From Rhodovarius crocodyli (lineage in GTDB: Bacteria > Pseudomonadota > Alphaproteobacteria > Acetobacterales > Acetobacteraceae), in assembly GCA_945901085.1 (NCBI GenBank), contig CAMDJV010000001.1:62001-126000 (forward strand): a DNA stretch of 64,000 nucleotides, read 5' to 3'. This document shows positions 1-8,328 of the stretch, in pieces. The notes beneath the pieces are model-generated. The model was not told the DNA's origin, did no database searches, and saw nothing but the letters and a program-made list of their open reading frames with translations. Numbering within the stretch: position 1 is the stretch's first letter; each line of letters starts with the position of its first letter. The position numbers and the translations under genes are program-made.

Positions 1-1
1 C

Positions 2-457
2 CATGCGGGCGAATTCGGCTGCCCCGCCGCGCATATCCGCACCGCCCTGCGCGACCTGGCGGTGGAGCGGCTGGACCATTGTTACACCGCGCTCGAAGAG
101 CCCGATCTTTGCCGGGAAATCGCCGATCGCGGCGTGGTCATCACCGTGGTGCCCACCAACACCTATTATCGCCGCACCCTGCCCCCGGAGCGCTGGGCCG
201 AGGACCACCCCATCCGCCGCATGCCAGCAGCGGGCCTGGCCATTCACCCCAATACCGATGACCCGCCAATCCACCATATCGACCCGGAAGGCTGCTGGGC
301 GATGATGCATGAGGCTTTTGGCTTCGGTGCCGCCGATATCCGGCAATTCATGCTCAACGGCATCGAGGGCGCCTTTGTCGATGCAGGCACGAAGGCTGCC
401 TGGCGGAAGCTATTCACCGCCGAATTCGACGCCCTGCTGCAGGAGAAAACCCCATGA
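2..457 (+). CDS. Adenosine deaminase family protein, C-terminal part
   Basis: This is the 3' end of a metal-dependent purine deaminase whose 5' end lies outside the window. The visible frame starts in the HAGE motif followed by a conserved segment (EFGCPAAHIRTAL) that reads as the active-site region of the amidohydrolase-fold adenosine/adenine deaminases. About 80 residues later comes NTDDP, the Asp-Asp pair used for metal and substrate binding, and then the usual helical C-terminus. Known family role: hydrolytic deamination of adenosine or adenine to inosine or hypoxanthine in the cytoplasm. Which purine is used cannot be told from this part. The stop overlaps the ATG of the following Bug receptor (ATGA), so the two are probably co-translated. 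That may link this enzyme to uptake of its substrate, although Bug proteins mostly bind small acids. Confidence 0.85.
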   Translation, partial: HAGEFGCPAAHIRTALRDLAVERLDHCYTALEEPDLCREIADRGVVITVVPTNTYYRRTLPPERWAEDHPIRRMPAAGLAIHPNTDDPPIHHIDPEGCWAMMHEAFGFGAADIRQFMLNGIEGAFVDAGTKAAWRKLFTAEFDALLQEKTP

Positions 458-1416
458 TCCACCGCCGCACCCTGCCCCTTCTGGCCCTGCCCAGCCTCGC
501 CCAGGCACAGGCCTGGCCCAGCCGGCCGATAACCCTGGTGGTGCCCTTCGCCGCCGGCGGCAATGTCGATGCGGTGACGCGCCTGCTCGCCCCCGAACTC
601 TCCCGCCGGCTGGGCCAGAATGTGGTGGTGGACAATGCGCCGGGCGCCGGCGGCACCATCGCCACCGAACGCGTGGCCCGCGCCGCCCCCGATGGGAATA
701 CGCTGCTGGTCGCGGTGGAGAGCACCCTGGCCATCGCCCCCTTCGTCACCCCCTCCGCCGTGCGATATGACCCGGTGGCCGATTTCGCCCCGGTGGCCAT
801 GCTGGCCACGCTGCCGCTCGCGCTGGTGGGCCGGCCGGACCTGCCGGCGGCGGATCTGCCGGCCCTTATCGCCCTGGCGCGGGCGAGCAGCGCGGGGCTG
901 ACCTATGCCACCTCAGGCACCGGCACCTCACTGCATCTGCTGGGCGAGATCATCGCAGCGCGCACCGGCGCGCGGCTGGAACATGTGCCCTATCGCATCA
1001 CCAGCCAAATCCCGACCGACCTGATGGGCGGGCGGCTTGATCTTGCCATCCTCGCCCTCACCGTGGCCGCACCCCTGGTGCGCGAGGGGCGGATCAAGGG
1101 CTTTGCCGTCAGCGCCGCAAACCCCCATCCCGCCATGCCCGCCGTGCCGCCATTGGCCAGCCTGCCCGCCATGGCTGGCTTCGAGATGGCGGTCTGGCAG
1201 GGCATTTTCGCCCCCGCGCACACCGATGCGGCCATTGTCGAGCGACTGGCCGCCGAGATTCAAATGGCGATGGAGGAGCCCGAAACCCAGCGCCGCCTGG
1301 CCGGCATTGGCATGACCGGTTCGCAGCTCTCCCTTGCGGCGCTGGGCCGGCTGCTGCGCGCGGAAATGACCCGATACGAGGCGGTGGTGCGGGCTGCGAA
1401 TATCCGGCTGGATTGA
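454..1416 (+). CDS. Bug-family TTT periplasmic substrate-binding protein (TctC-like)
   Basis: A 320-residue extracytoplasmic receptor of the tripartite tricarboxylate transport type. It has a short signal peptide with two arginines (MIHRRTLPLLALPSLAQAQA), then the Bug N-terminal signature WPSRPITLVVPFAAGG and the second loop VVVDNAPGAGGTIA. These are the two loops that hold the ligand carboxylate in known Bug structures. Length is typical (300-330 aa). No tctA or tctB lies next to it, so it must work with a membrane pair encoded elsewhere; the only pair in this window is at about 52 kb. The ligand is unknown. The 4-bp overlap with the deaminase gene suggests one transcript. Confidence 0.93.
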   Translation: MIHRRTLPLLALPSLAQAQAWPSRPITLVVPFAAGGNVDAVTRLLAPELSRRLGQNVVVDNAPGAGGTIATERVARAAPDGNTLLVAVESTLAIAPFVTPSAVRYDPVADFAPVAMLATLPLALVGRPDLPAADLPALIALARASSAGLTYATSGTGTSLHLLGEIIAARTGARLEHVPYRITSQIPTDLMGGRLDLAILALTVAAPLVREGRIKGFAVSAANPHPAMPAVPPLASLPAMAGFEMAVWQGIFAPAHTDAAIVERLAAEIQMAMEEPETQRRLAGIGMTGSQLSLAALGRLLRAEMTRYEAVVRAANIRLD

Positions 1417-1472
1417 TGCCCAGACCAACTGCCCTCAACAGACCGCGGAGAAACGCTGATGGCGGAGGGGAA

Positions 1473-1622
1473 GAGCGAAAGAACTTTGCCCTCTCCCACC
1501 AGCATCGACATATCTATCGACAATTTTCGCAGACCTTTGAATAATTTGTTATATCAATAACTAAACGAAGGTGCAGGAAACTAAGTTTCCTGCTGGGGTG
1601 CTCGAGGGGCAAAGCCCCTCGA
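1473..1622 (+). repeat. Intergenic multi-hairpin repeat, copy A
   Basis: First of three copies of an intergenic element (others at 35382 and 46693), beginning about 57 bp after the Bug stop codon and in the same orientation as that gene. It contains a degraded TCGACAT-type palindrome (about 1504-1520), an AT-rich spacer, a perfect inverted repeat with 10-nt arms GCAGGAAACT/AGTTTCCTGC (1573-1593), and a perfect hairpin with 9-bp stem TCGAGGGGC and loop AAA (1602-1622). Positions 1563-1622 are identical in all three copies. A terminator or 3'-end role is inferred from position and folding. The rest of the 1417-1805 gap (1623-1791) shows nothing recognisable. Confidence 0.85.
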
Positions 1623-1805
1623 CCTTAACTCGGCTCAATATTTATTTTTCCAAAAACCATTACGCCGCACAATCCTGCCATCGCTGAGACGATGACGTGA
1701 CCTTTGAGGCAAATCCCCCTCAACGCCTCATCCGCGAATTTTTGCCGCGGCCCTTAACCCCCCGTTAACCGCCCTGTGCAAAAAACGCGACAGGAGGCTT
1801 TCGCA

Positions 1806-2216
1806 ATGTTGCACAGCGTGGCGCGAAATGCCGCAATGCCCATAACACCGCCCTCACCGCGCGGCGGCTGCCATGATGCACCACCCCCAGGCCAGAAGGA
1901 GCCAGGGCGCGTCTCGCCAGCAGACATGGCGGCGGAGGCGAATTTCGCCAATCCGCTCGGGGCCGCCCAGGCCACCATGGCCAAGATCAACGCCGCCCAG
2001 GCAAAGCGCGAGCCCCAGCCGCCCAACCCAGTGCCCCAAGCGGCCATGCCCGCCGCGCTGGGTGATGTGGGTATGGAGGCGCATATCATCATGGCAGCCC
2101 AGACGGCCGCAACGGCCCAACCACCTCAAGCCTTCGCCCCGGCTGCGCCACATGGCGCGCCGCACTGCACCCCGCGCGGCACCCCACGCGGCGCAGAATG
2201 CAACCTTCAGGCCTGA
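1806..2216 (+). CDS. Hypothetical Ala/Pro-rich protein
   Basis: A 136-residue reading frame with no family I recognise. The start is chosen at 1806 because a perfect AGGAGG (1792-1797) sits 8 nt upstream; an in-frame ATG at 1776 lacks this. The middle (roughly residues 38-75) has protein-like composition with Ala, Asn and Gln (NFANPLGAAQATMAKINAAQ), while both ends are Pro/Ala-rich and look disordered. No signal peptide or membrane segment is visible. It overlaps the end of the convergent hydrolase gene by 10 bp. A minus-strand reading of the same region is possible but has no such ribosome binding site. The call rests only on the ribosome binding site and codon pattern. Confidence 0.45.
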   Translation: MLHSVARNAAMPITPPSPRGGCHDAPPPGQKEPGRVSPADMAAEANFANPLGAAQATMAKINAAQAKREPQPPNPVPQAAMPAALGDVGMEAHIIMAAQTAATAQPPQAFAPAAPHGAPHCTPRGTPRGAECNLQA

Positions 2217-2977
2217 GCCGCCATCCAGGCCAGCGCCGCCGGCAGCCAGGCACCATCCGCCCGGCCGGTATCATAGCTCGCACCCAGATGGTCACAGCCA
2301 GGCAGCACCAGCCTCGTCGTATCGCCCAGCAGCCCGGCAAAACGCTCCGCCTGGGCAATCAAATGCGGAAAATCCCGCTCGCCCCAGGCCAGCAGGAAGG
2401 GCGGATGCTCCGCCACCACATGCCGCGCCGGTGCGGCTGCGGCATCATTCGCCGGGTCCGCGCCCAGAAAACGCGGCCGTGATGGCAGCCCCGACCCTTC
2501 GCCAAATTCAAACACGCCCGAGACCGGCAGGCAGCCGGCAATCCGCCCCCGATACGGCCCCAGCGCCAGCAGCGCCGCGTAATGCCCACCAGCCGAATGC
2601 CCACCGACAAACACCCGCCCGCTGGTGTTCTCCAGCACCGCCAGCAGAGCCGCCGTGCAATCCTCAAGCCCGGTGGGGAAAACATGCCCTGGCGCCAGCC
2701 GATAGCCAGCACTCACCAGATGGACGCCACCGGCATTCAGCCCCGGCGCCATGAAGGCCATCCATTCCTTATAGCCATTGGTCCAGCCGCCACCATGGAA
2801 GAAGAGTAGCGTATCGCCGCTAGCAGCCTGCCCCGCGGGAAAGCGCAGCAGCCCCTGATAGGGGTCCGGCCCATAGGCGCTCTCCTCGCCCACCACGCCC
2901 TGTCCCAGGCGCAGCGCCTCCACATGGTAGCGCTCGCCAATCGGCGAGAAGGGCTCTTGCGCCGGATAGCCCCTCAC
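2207..2977 (-). CDS. Alpha/beta hydrolase (esterase/formamidase-like)
   Basis: A 256-residue cytoplasmic hydrolase of the BD-FAE/kynurenine formamidase-like group. It has the oxyanion-hole motif HGGGW (61-65), the nucleophile elbow GGHSAGGH with Ser128, and the expected acid and base in GERDFP (Asp202) and GCDHLG (His230). The start codon overlaps the stop of the NicX-like dioxygenase by 4 bp, so the two are almost certainly translated together. In nicotinate breakdown, NicX makes N-formylmaleamate and the alpha/beta hydrolase NicD deformylates it. This enzyme sits in the matching place, but its HGGGW motif is closer to arylformamidase-type esterases. A deformylase or amide hydrolase acting on the dioxygenase product is therefore an inference. 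Confidence 0.85.
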   Translation of the reverse strand: MRGYPAQEPFSPIGERYHVEALRLGQGVVGEESAYGPDPYQGLLRFPAGQAASGDTLLFFHGGGWTNGYKEWMAFMAPGLNAGGVHLVSAGYRLAPGHVFPTGLEDCTAALLAVLENTSGRVFVGGHSAGGHYAALLALGPYRGRIAGCLPVSGVFEFGEGSGLPSRPRFLGADPANDAAAAPARHVVAEHPPFLLAWGERDFPHLIAQAERFAGLLGDTTRLVLPGCDHLGASYDTGRADGAWLPAALAWMAAQA

Positions 2978-4056
2978 AGGATACGCACCCGCGGCACCAC
3001 CATCGCCGGATCCACCAGCCGCCCGCGTTCGATCACCACCTCATTGTCGAGGGTGATCGTGCAGTCGCGCATTGGCACATCATAATGGCCACGCGTGCCG
3101 CGCTTGCCGCCACCTTGGGTATTGGGGCCGGTGGAGAACAGAAAATTCCCAGGAAAGGTGCGGGCGGCGGCGCGCGAGCGCTCCGGGTCATCGCCATTCT
3201 GCGCGATGGAGCGCCACAGCGATTGCGGGTTCAGCCCCCAGCCCAGATGCGAGATGGCGAAGGGGTCCATATCCTCAGGGCTTTCCTTGTGGTCGCTCAG
3301 CCAATCATCCATCAGCTTCGCGTCCAGCCCGCCCTCGATCTTGGTAATAAAACCCTTCTCCACCGTCAGCTCCACCGCATCCTGCACATAGCGGCAATAG
3401 GGCAGAATGATGATGTCCCCCGGCGCCAGCACAACGCGGCCATGGGCCGAGCCCTCATTGGGGAAGGTATGGATATGGCCCGCCCCCCAATGGTCAAAAT
3501 GCCCCGGCTCATCGGCATAGCCCCATTGCGACATCACCGGATAATCGCCCGTGCGGTAAGAAAAATCCGTGCCGGCAGCGGAGGTGACGCGCACCTCACG
3601 GGTGGCGCGATAGCGCGCCTCGGCATGCTTCACCGCCTCCTTCAGCCCCGGTGGTGAGAGCAGGTTTTCGAGGTCATCGGGCGCATCGATGATCATCAGC
3701 ACCCGCGTACCGCCGCCCATCACCTCCTTCAGCCATTTGGTGAAGAGCGGCACGTGGAAGATGACGATGATATCCGCCGCCTTCACCGCCTCCAGCGTGC
3801 CCTTGCACTGGCCAATGGTAGGCACCCCCACCCGCGACCAGCTGGGCACGGAATTGACGCAGATCTCATAGACATCAGCCCCCAGCTCATCCGCCGCGGC
3901 GAAGGCGGCCTGGATATATTCGCGCCGGGTCGAAAGGTCGGAAATGCAGGCCACAGTTTCGCCCTTGGCCAGTTTCGACATGGCGAATTGGCGGCGATAC
4001 AATGCGGCGAGGCGAGCGGGATTGAGCTCCTGGGCGCGAAAGGCGGCGTGCTGCAT
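2974..4056 (-). CDS. NicX-like extradiol ring-cleavage dioxygenase (M29-like fold)
   Basis: A 360-residue protein that matches, from memory, 2,5-dihydroxypyridine 5,6-dioxygenase (NicX) along most of its length. Shared segments include YADEPGHFDHW (180-190), VEKGFITKIEGG (232-243), ISHLGWGL (268-275), GNFLFSTGPNT (303-313) and YDVPMRDC (325-332). NicX binds Fe(II) through two His and one Asp (His265, His318, Asp320 in Pseudomonas). The equivalent residues here are His270, His324 and Asp326, with almost the same spacing. Expected role: oxygen-dependent opening of a dihydroxylated N-heteroaromatic or related ring in the cytoplasm. No other nic genes are nearby, so the true substrate is open. 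It is followed by an overlapping alpha/beta hydrolase gene and preceded by an EamA transporter gene. Confidence 0.8.
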   Translation of the reverse strand: MQHAAFRAQELNPARLAALYRRQFAMSKLAKGETVACISDLSTRREYIQAAFAAADELGADVYEICVNSVPSWSRVGVPTIGQCKGTLEAVKAADIIVIFHVPLFTKWLKEVMGGGTRVLMIIDAPDDLENLLSPPGLKEAVKHAEARYRATREVRVTSAAGTDFSYRTGDYPVMSQWGYADEPGHFDHWGAGHIHTFPNEGSAHGRVVLAPGDIIILPYCRYVQDAVELTVEKGFITKIEGGLDAKLMDDWLSDHKESPEDMDPFAISHLGWGLNPQSLWRSIAQNGDDPERSRAAARTFPGNFLFSTGPNTQGGGKRGTRGHYDVPMRDCTITLDNEVVIERGRLVDPAMVVPRVRIL

Positions 4057-4143
4057 GACAGTCTTCCTTGATGCGGCCGGATGCTGGCAAGCAGGCCGCG
4101 CCGGGTCAATATCGCGCCGGCTTAGATGCTGGCATGCAAACCC

Positions 4144-5064
4144 TCAGCCCCAGCTATATTTCCCCAGCAACACCAGCACCACACCCGCCACCACGACCAG
4201 CGCGCCGATGCGCTCCGCCATGCGGATGCGCTCGCCCAGATAGAAGCGGCTGACGAGCAGGGTGAAGATGATCTCCACCTGCCCCACCGCGCGCACCATG
4301 GCCACCGGCGCCAGCGCAAAGCCCGAGAACCAGCAGGCCGAACCACAGGCCGACAGCGCACCCACCACCGCCGAATCCCGCCAGCTGCTGAACACCCGGG
4401 CCATCTCGCCCGGCTCACGCGCCAGCAAAAAGCCGCCCTGCATCAGCGTTTGCATCCCGTTGATGATCACCAGGCAGACTAGCGCCTTGAGCACCAGATC
4501 ACCGCCCTCCAGCGCCTGATTGGCCGATTTGATGAAGACCGAACACACCGCAAAAGCAAAGCCCGCCGCGATGCCCAGAATGGCCGCGGGCTGGAATGTC
4601 GCCTCCAGCAAGCCGCGCGGCGAGAGGTTGCGCCCGGCCAGCGAGAGATACAGCACCCCGCCCACCGAGACCGCGATGCCCAGCCAGGAGAGCAGCGGTA
4701 TCGTCTCGCCCAGCAGCACGATGGCAATGATCGAGGCCTGGATCGCCTCAGTCTTGGAATAGGCGGTGCCCACGGCAAAGCCGCGCTTGTCAAAACTCAT
4801 GATGAGCAGGTTGGTGCCCAGAATCTGCCCCAATCCCCCGCCCAGGCAATAGGCCCAGAACACCCAGGAAAAGCCGCCCACCGCCCCGCCAAAAGCCAGC
4901 CAGTAGCCGCCCAGAATGGCCAGGCCCATCGGCACGCCATAGAGGTAGCGCACCACCCCGGCACCATTGACCGAAAGTTGTCCGCGCAATTTTTGCTGCT
5001 TGGCCGTCCGCCAGCACTGAAACGCCGCCGCCGATACGGTGAAGAGCACCCAGGCCGGTATCAC
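4144..5064 (-). CDS. EamA/DMT-family transporter
   Basis: A 306-residue inner-membrane protein with about ten hydrophobic helices arranged as two repeats of five, the layout of the drug/metabolite transporter superfamily. The N-terminus is MIPAWVLFTVSAAAFQCWRT. The second repeat carries the typical GE-containing end (YLGERIRMAERIGALVVVAG). Family members export or import metabolites; the substrate cannot be predicted. It lies 87 bp upstream of the NicX-like gene and downstream of a Bug receptor gene on the same strand, so it may move a substrate or product of this catabolic cluster. Confidence 0.88.
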   Translation of the reverse strand: MIPAWVLFTVSAAAFQCWRTAKQQKLRGQLSVNGAGVVRYLYGVPMGLAILGGYWLAFGGAVGGFSWVFWAYCLGGGLGQILGTNLLIMSFDKRGFAVGTAYSKTEAIQASIIAIVLLGETIPLLSWLGIAVSVGGVLYLSLAGRNLSPRGLLEATFQPAAILGIAAGFAFAVCSVFIKSANQALEGGDLVLKALVCLVIINGMQTLMQGGFLLAREPGEMARVFSSWRDSAVVGALSACGSACWFSGFALAPVAMVRAVGQVEIIFTLLVSRFYLGERIRMAERIGALVVVAGVVLVLLGKYSWG

Positions 5065-5157
5065 AGGACGCCCCCCTCCCCCCGCGTGGTGATGAAGCCG
5101 CCGCCAGAGCGCAGGGAGAAATTCATGGCAGCAACCTCACGCGGGGCCGCAGCCGGG

Positions 5158-6135
5158 TCAATCCACCGTGGCACCGGAACGGCGCACCACCTCAGCCCAA
5201 CTCGCCACATCGCGGCGGAGGATGGCGCCAAACGCCTCAGGCGTGGTCACCGGCGGGGGCGCGATGCCCTGGGTGTTGGTCAGCCATTGGGCGAATTCCG
5301 CCGAGGTGATCACCTGCTGCACCGCGTCATTGATGCGCGCAACGATGGCCGGGGCCATCCCAGCCGGCCCCAAAAGCCCATACCAGGTGGTGGAGACAAA
5401 GCCGGGCAGGCCACAGGCCTCGGCCACCGTCGGCACGCCGGGGAGTGCCGCCACCGGCCCGGCCGTGGTCACCGCGATGGCGCGGGTCTGCCCCCCCTGG
5501 ATGGCGCCGAGTGCCGGGCCAACCTGGTTGAAGAAAATATCCACATCGCCCGCCAGCACCGCCCCTTGGGCGCCGGGCTGGCCGCGATAGGGCACATGCA
5601 GCAGGTCAATATTCGCCGCCGCGGCGAATTGCGCGCCGGCGAGATGGGTGGAGGCGCCATTGCCGGTCGAGGCATAGCTCACCGCCTGGGGCCGCGCCCG
5701 CGCCGCCGCCAGCACATCGGCACAGTTCTGGAATTGCGGCCGCCGCGGCAGGCTGGTGGTCAGCACATTGGGCACATCCCCCAGATGGGCGATGGGCGTG
5801 AAGTCATTGACCACGTGAAATGGCAGGCTGCGATACAGCGTCTGGTTGATGGCATGGGTGCCCGCCGTGCCCAGCAGTAGCAGATACCCATCAGGCCGCG
5901 CCTTGGCCACCAGGTCGGAGGCGATATTGCCGCCCGCCCCCGTGCGGTTATCGACAATGATGGGCTGGCCCAGCAGACGGGTGAGCGGCTCGGCCAAGCG
6001 GCGGGAATAGATATCCGTCCCCGCCCCATTGGGAAAACCCGATAGCAAGGTGATGGGGCGCGAGGGCCACGGCCCCTCCTGCGCCAGCGCAGGTGCTGCG
6101 AGCAGCGGCAGAGCAAAGAGCGATCGGCGATGCAT
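5158..6135 (-). CDS. Bug-family TTT periplasmic substrate-binding protein
   Basis: A 325-residue receptor. Its signal peptide begins MHRRSLFALPLLAAPALAQ, followed by the mature start WPSRPITLLSGFPNGAGTD and the second ligand loop VDNRTGAGGNIASD. The remaining two-domain body includes the typical HVPYRGQPGAQ segment, which contacts ligand in the family. It is in the same direction as the dehydratase gene 66 bp upstream and the EamA gene 93 bp downstream, so it is part of the minus-strand catabolic run. A sugar acid or aromatic acid ligand would suit the neighbouring enzymes, but this is inference. Confidence 0.93.
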   Translation of the reverse strand: MHRRSLFALPLLAAPALAQEGPWPSRPITLLSGFPNGAGTDIYSRRLAEPLTRLLGQPIIVDNRTGAGGNIASDLVAKARPDGYLLLLGTAGTHAINQTLYRSLPFHVVNDFTPIAHLGDVPNVLTTSLPRRPQFQNCADVLAAARARPQAVSYASTGNGASTHLAGAQFAAAANIDLLHVPYRGQPGAQGAVLAGDVDIFFNQVGPALGAIQGGQTRAIAVTTAGPVAALPGVPTVAEACGLPGFVSTTWYGLLGPAGMAPAIVARINDAVQQVITSAEFAQWLTNTQGIAPPPVTTPEAFGAILRRDVASWAEVVRRSGATVD

Positions 6136-6201
6136 ACGGCTACTCCTGGTTCCAGGCCGGGCTTTGGCCGAGCCGATGTTGCACCGCTGGCCCCGCCCGC
6201 G

Positions 6202-7353
6202 CTACCCCAGCCGCGGGTCCAGCCAGGGCGTGGCCTGGGGCTTCCAAGGCGTCGCCCGCGCATCCGCCTCATCCAGCGCCACCCCCAAGCCCGCCCCGCC
6301 CGGCACAACGGCACCGCCAGCCGAAAACCCCAGGCTAGCGCCGGGGCAGAGGGTGAAGAAGCGCTCCGTCTCGCCAAACTGCACCTCCAGTGGCAGCAGA
6401 TTGGGCAGCGTGGCGCAGGCATGCAGCGAATGGGCGTGGCAGCCTGGGCCCGTAGGGTTATGCGGGGCAATCTCCACCCCAGCGGTGAGAGCGAGGGCGG
6501 CGATGCGCCGCATTTCCTCATGCCCGCCGCAATGTTTCATATCAGGCATCAGCACATCATAGCAGCCGGTCTCAATCAGCGGGCGATAGGCGGCCAGCCC
6601 TGCCAGCGCCTCAGCCCCGGCCAGGCGCATGCCACGGTCATTGGCCATGCCGCGCAGCCGGCGGATTTCGGCGTGATTGGCCTCGGCCACAGGGCATTCC
6701 AGCCAGAACAGGTCAAACCCCGCCACATCCTGGATCAGCCGTGCCGCCCCACCGGGGGAGAAGCGCCAATGCGCATCCACCATCAGCGCATGCTCAGGGC
6801 CAATGGCGGCGCGCACCGCGGCTATGCGTGCCAGCCCCTCGGCATAGCCCTGGCGCCAGCCGGGCTCGGCCGCGTCTTCCCAGATGATCGGGTCGAAAGG
6901 GGCGAGTTTGATGGCGCGAAACCCCGCCGCCAGCGCCCGCCCGGCGGCCGTGGCAAAACCCTTGGGCGTGCGGGGATTGGTGCCGCGATTGATATTGGCA
7001 TAGAGCGGCACCGTCTCGCGCAGCGCACCACCCAGCAGGGCATGGATGGGCCGGCCCAGCGCCTGCCCCGCCAGATCCCATAACGCGCCCTCAAAGGCAC
7101 TCAGCACGGTTTGCGCCACCAGCCCGCCCTGGGCATGAGGCAGCAGTCGGGCCAGGCGGTTGCGCGCCAGGGCATCGCAACCCACGACCCGGCTGGCCAA
7201 CCTCGCCGCCTCGGCCGCCAGCAGTGCCTCCTGATTGGCCAGGGTGCATTCGCCAAGGCCGGTGCGGCCATCCTCGGTGCGCACCAGCAGGAAGCACCAA
7301 TTGGTGCGCGGGGTCACCGCCACACCGCAGAAATCGATTCCGGTGATGCGCAT
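6202..7353 (-). CDS. Mandelate racemase/muconate lactonizing family dehydratase (enolase superfamily)
   Basis: A 383-residue (beta/alpha)8-barrel enzyme. The start is set at MRITGIDF (7353) because the longer frame would run into the upstream Bug gene, leaving a 1-bp gap. Metal ligands of the superfamily are visible: Asp193 (VDAHW), Glu219 (WLECP) and Glu248 (AGAEA). Catalytic candidates are Lys149 (AIKLAPF), His195 and the Asp271/His298 pair (MPDMK, APHNPTGPG). The VDAH motif, with a His two residues after the first metal Asp, resembles sugar-acid dehydratases of the galactonate dehydratase type more than muconate cycloisomerases. Expected reaction: removal of water from an acid sugar via an enolate. 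It is placed between two Bug receptor genes, which could supply the acid. Confidence 0.87.
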   Translation of the reverse strand: MRITGIDFCGVAVTPRTNWCFLLVRTEDGRTGLGECTLANQEALLAAEAARLASRVVGCDALARNRLARLLPHAQGGLVAQTVLSAFEGALWDLAGQALGRPIHALLGGALRETVPLYANINRGTNPRTPKGFATAAGRALAAGFRAIKLAPFDPIIWEDAAEPGWRQGYAEGLARIAAVRAAIGPEHALMVDAHWRFSPGGAARLIQDVAGFDLFWLECPVAEANHAEIRRLRGMANDRGMRLAGAEALAGLAAYRPLIETGCYDVLMPDMKHCGGHEEMRRIAALALTAGVEIAPHNPTGPGCHAHSLHACATLPNLLPLEVQFGETERFFTLCPGASLGFSAGGAVVPGGAGLGVALDEADARATPWKPQATPWLDPRLG

Positions 7354-7354
7354 C

Positions 7355-8317
7355 TCAATCGGCCCTAATATTGGCTTGCGCGGCGAGGCGGCGCCATTTC
7401 GTGATGTCATCGCGCACCCGCGCGGCCAGGGCTGCCGGCTCGCTCACCACCAATTGGCCACCAATGGCGGCGATACGCTCCTGCACCTCGGCCAGGGCAG
7501 CGATGCGGCGCAACTCGGGCAGCAGCCTGGCGGTAATGGCCGGCGACAGGCCCGCCGGGCCAAACAACCCATTCCAGGCCAGGGTCTCAAAGCCCGGCAG
7601 GCCGCTCTCATGCAACGTGGGCACATCGGGCGTGGCGGGCCAACGCACCAGCGAGGTCACCGCCATCAGCCGAATCTCACCGCGGGCGATAAAGCCCTGC
7701 AAATTGACAAGGTTGCCAATCACCACCGGCGTATCGCCCGAGGCCACCGCCTGGCCCATCTGCACCGCCCCACGAAAGGGGATATGGGTGAGGTCGAGCC
7801 CCGCCATGGCCTTGAACAATTCGCCCGAGAAATGCGCCGATGAGCCAGGCCCGGCCGAGGCGTAATTCACGCTGCCCGGCGGCCGCGCCCGCAGCATGGC
7901 CAGCAATTCGGCCATATTCGCCGCCGGCAGCGCCCGAGGGTTGATGCACAGCGCATTGGGCCCGGTGACCAGCAGCGATATCGGCGTGAAATCGGCCTCA
8001 AGATTATAGGGCAGGTTCTGGTAGAGCGCAGCATTGATGCCATTGGAGCCGGCATTGCCCAGCAGCAATGTCCCACCATCGGCCGGGCTGCGGAAAACAT
8101 GCTCAACCCCAATCCGCCCCCCAGCCCCAACCCGGTTCTCCACCGGAAACCCCTGGCCCAGCGCCATTTGCAGGTGATGGGCGAAGATGCGCCCGGTGAT
8201 ATCATTGCCCCCACCCGGTGCATCGGGCACCACGAGGCGGACCGGACGGTCAGGCCATTGCGGTTGCGCCACCGCCGGAGCGGCCAGCATGGCGGCGACA
8301 AAACTGCGGCGTTGCAT
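7355..8317 (-). CDS. Bug-family TTT periplasmic substrate-binding protein
   Basis: A 320-residue receptor with signal peptide MQRRSFVAAMLAAPAVAQ, first ligand loop VVPDAPGGGNDITGR and second loop VENRVGAGGRIGVE. It ends 1 bp before the dehydratase start, so both are on one transcript. It shares only the family motifs with the Bug protein encoded at 5158-6135, so the two are not a recent duplication. Receptor specificity is unknown. The tight coupling makes the dehydratase substrate the best guess for its ligand. Confidence 0.93.
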   Translation of the reverse strand: MQRRSFVAAMLAAPAVAQPQWPDRPVRLVVPDAPGGGNDITGRIFAHHLQMALGQGFPVENRVGAGGRIGVEHVFRSPADGGTLLLGNAGSNGINAALYQNLPYNLEADFTPISLLVTGPNALCINPRALPAANMAELLAMLRARPPGSVNYASAGPGSSAHFSGELFKAMAGLDLTHIPFRGAVQMGQAVASGDTPVVIGNLVNLQGFIARGEIRLMAVTSLVRWPATPDVPTLHESGLPGFETLAWNGLFGPAGLSPAITARLLPELRRIAALAEVQERIAAIGGQLVVSEPAALAARVRDDITKWRRLAAQANIRAD

Positions 8318-8328
8318 GGCTCAGCCCC

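Noticed and set aside
1417-1805. Possible insertion-sequence remnant around repeat copy A
   Set aside because: No transposase fragment, terminal inverted repeats of IS type or target duplication could be seen; the hairpin repeat itself is reported instead.
1754-2092. A 112-codon minus-strand frame opposite the hypothetical gene at 1806
   Set aside because: No ribosome binding site or family match; the plus-strand frame has a perfect AGGAGG and more natural composition.
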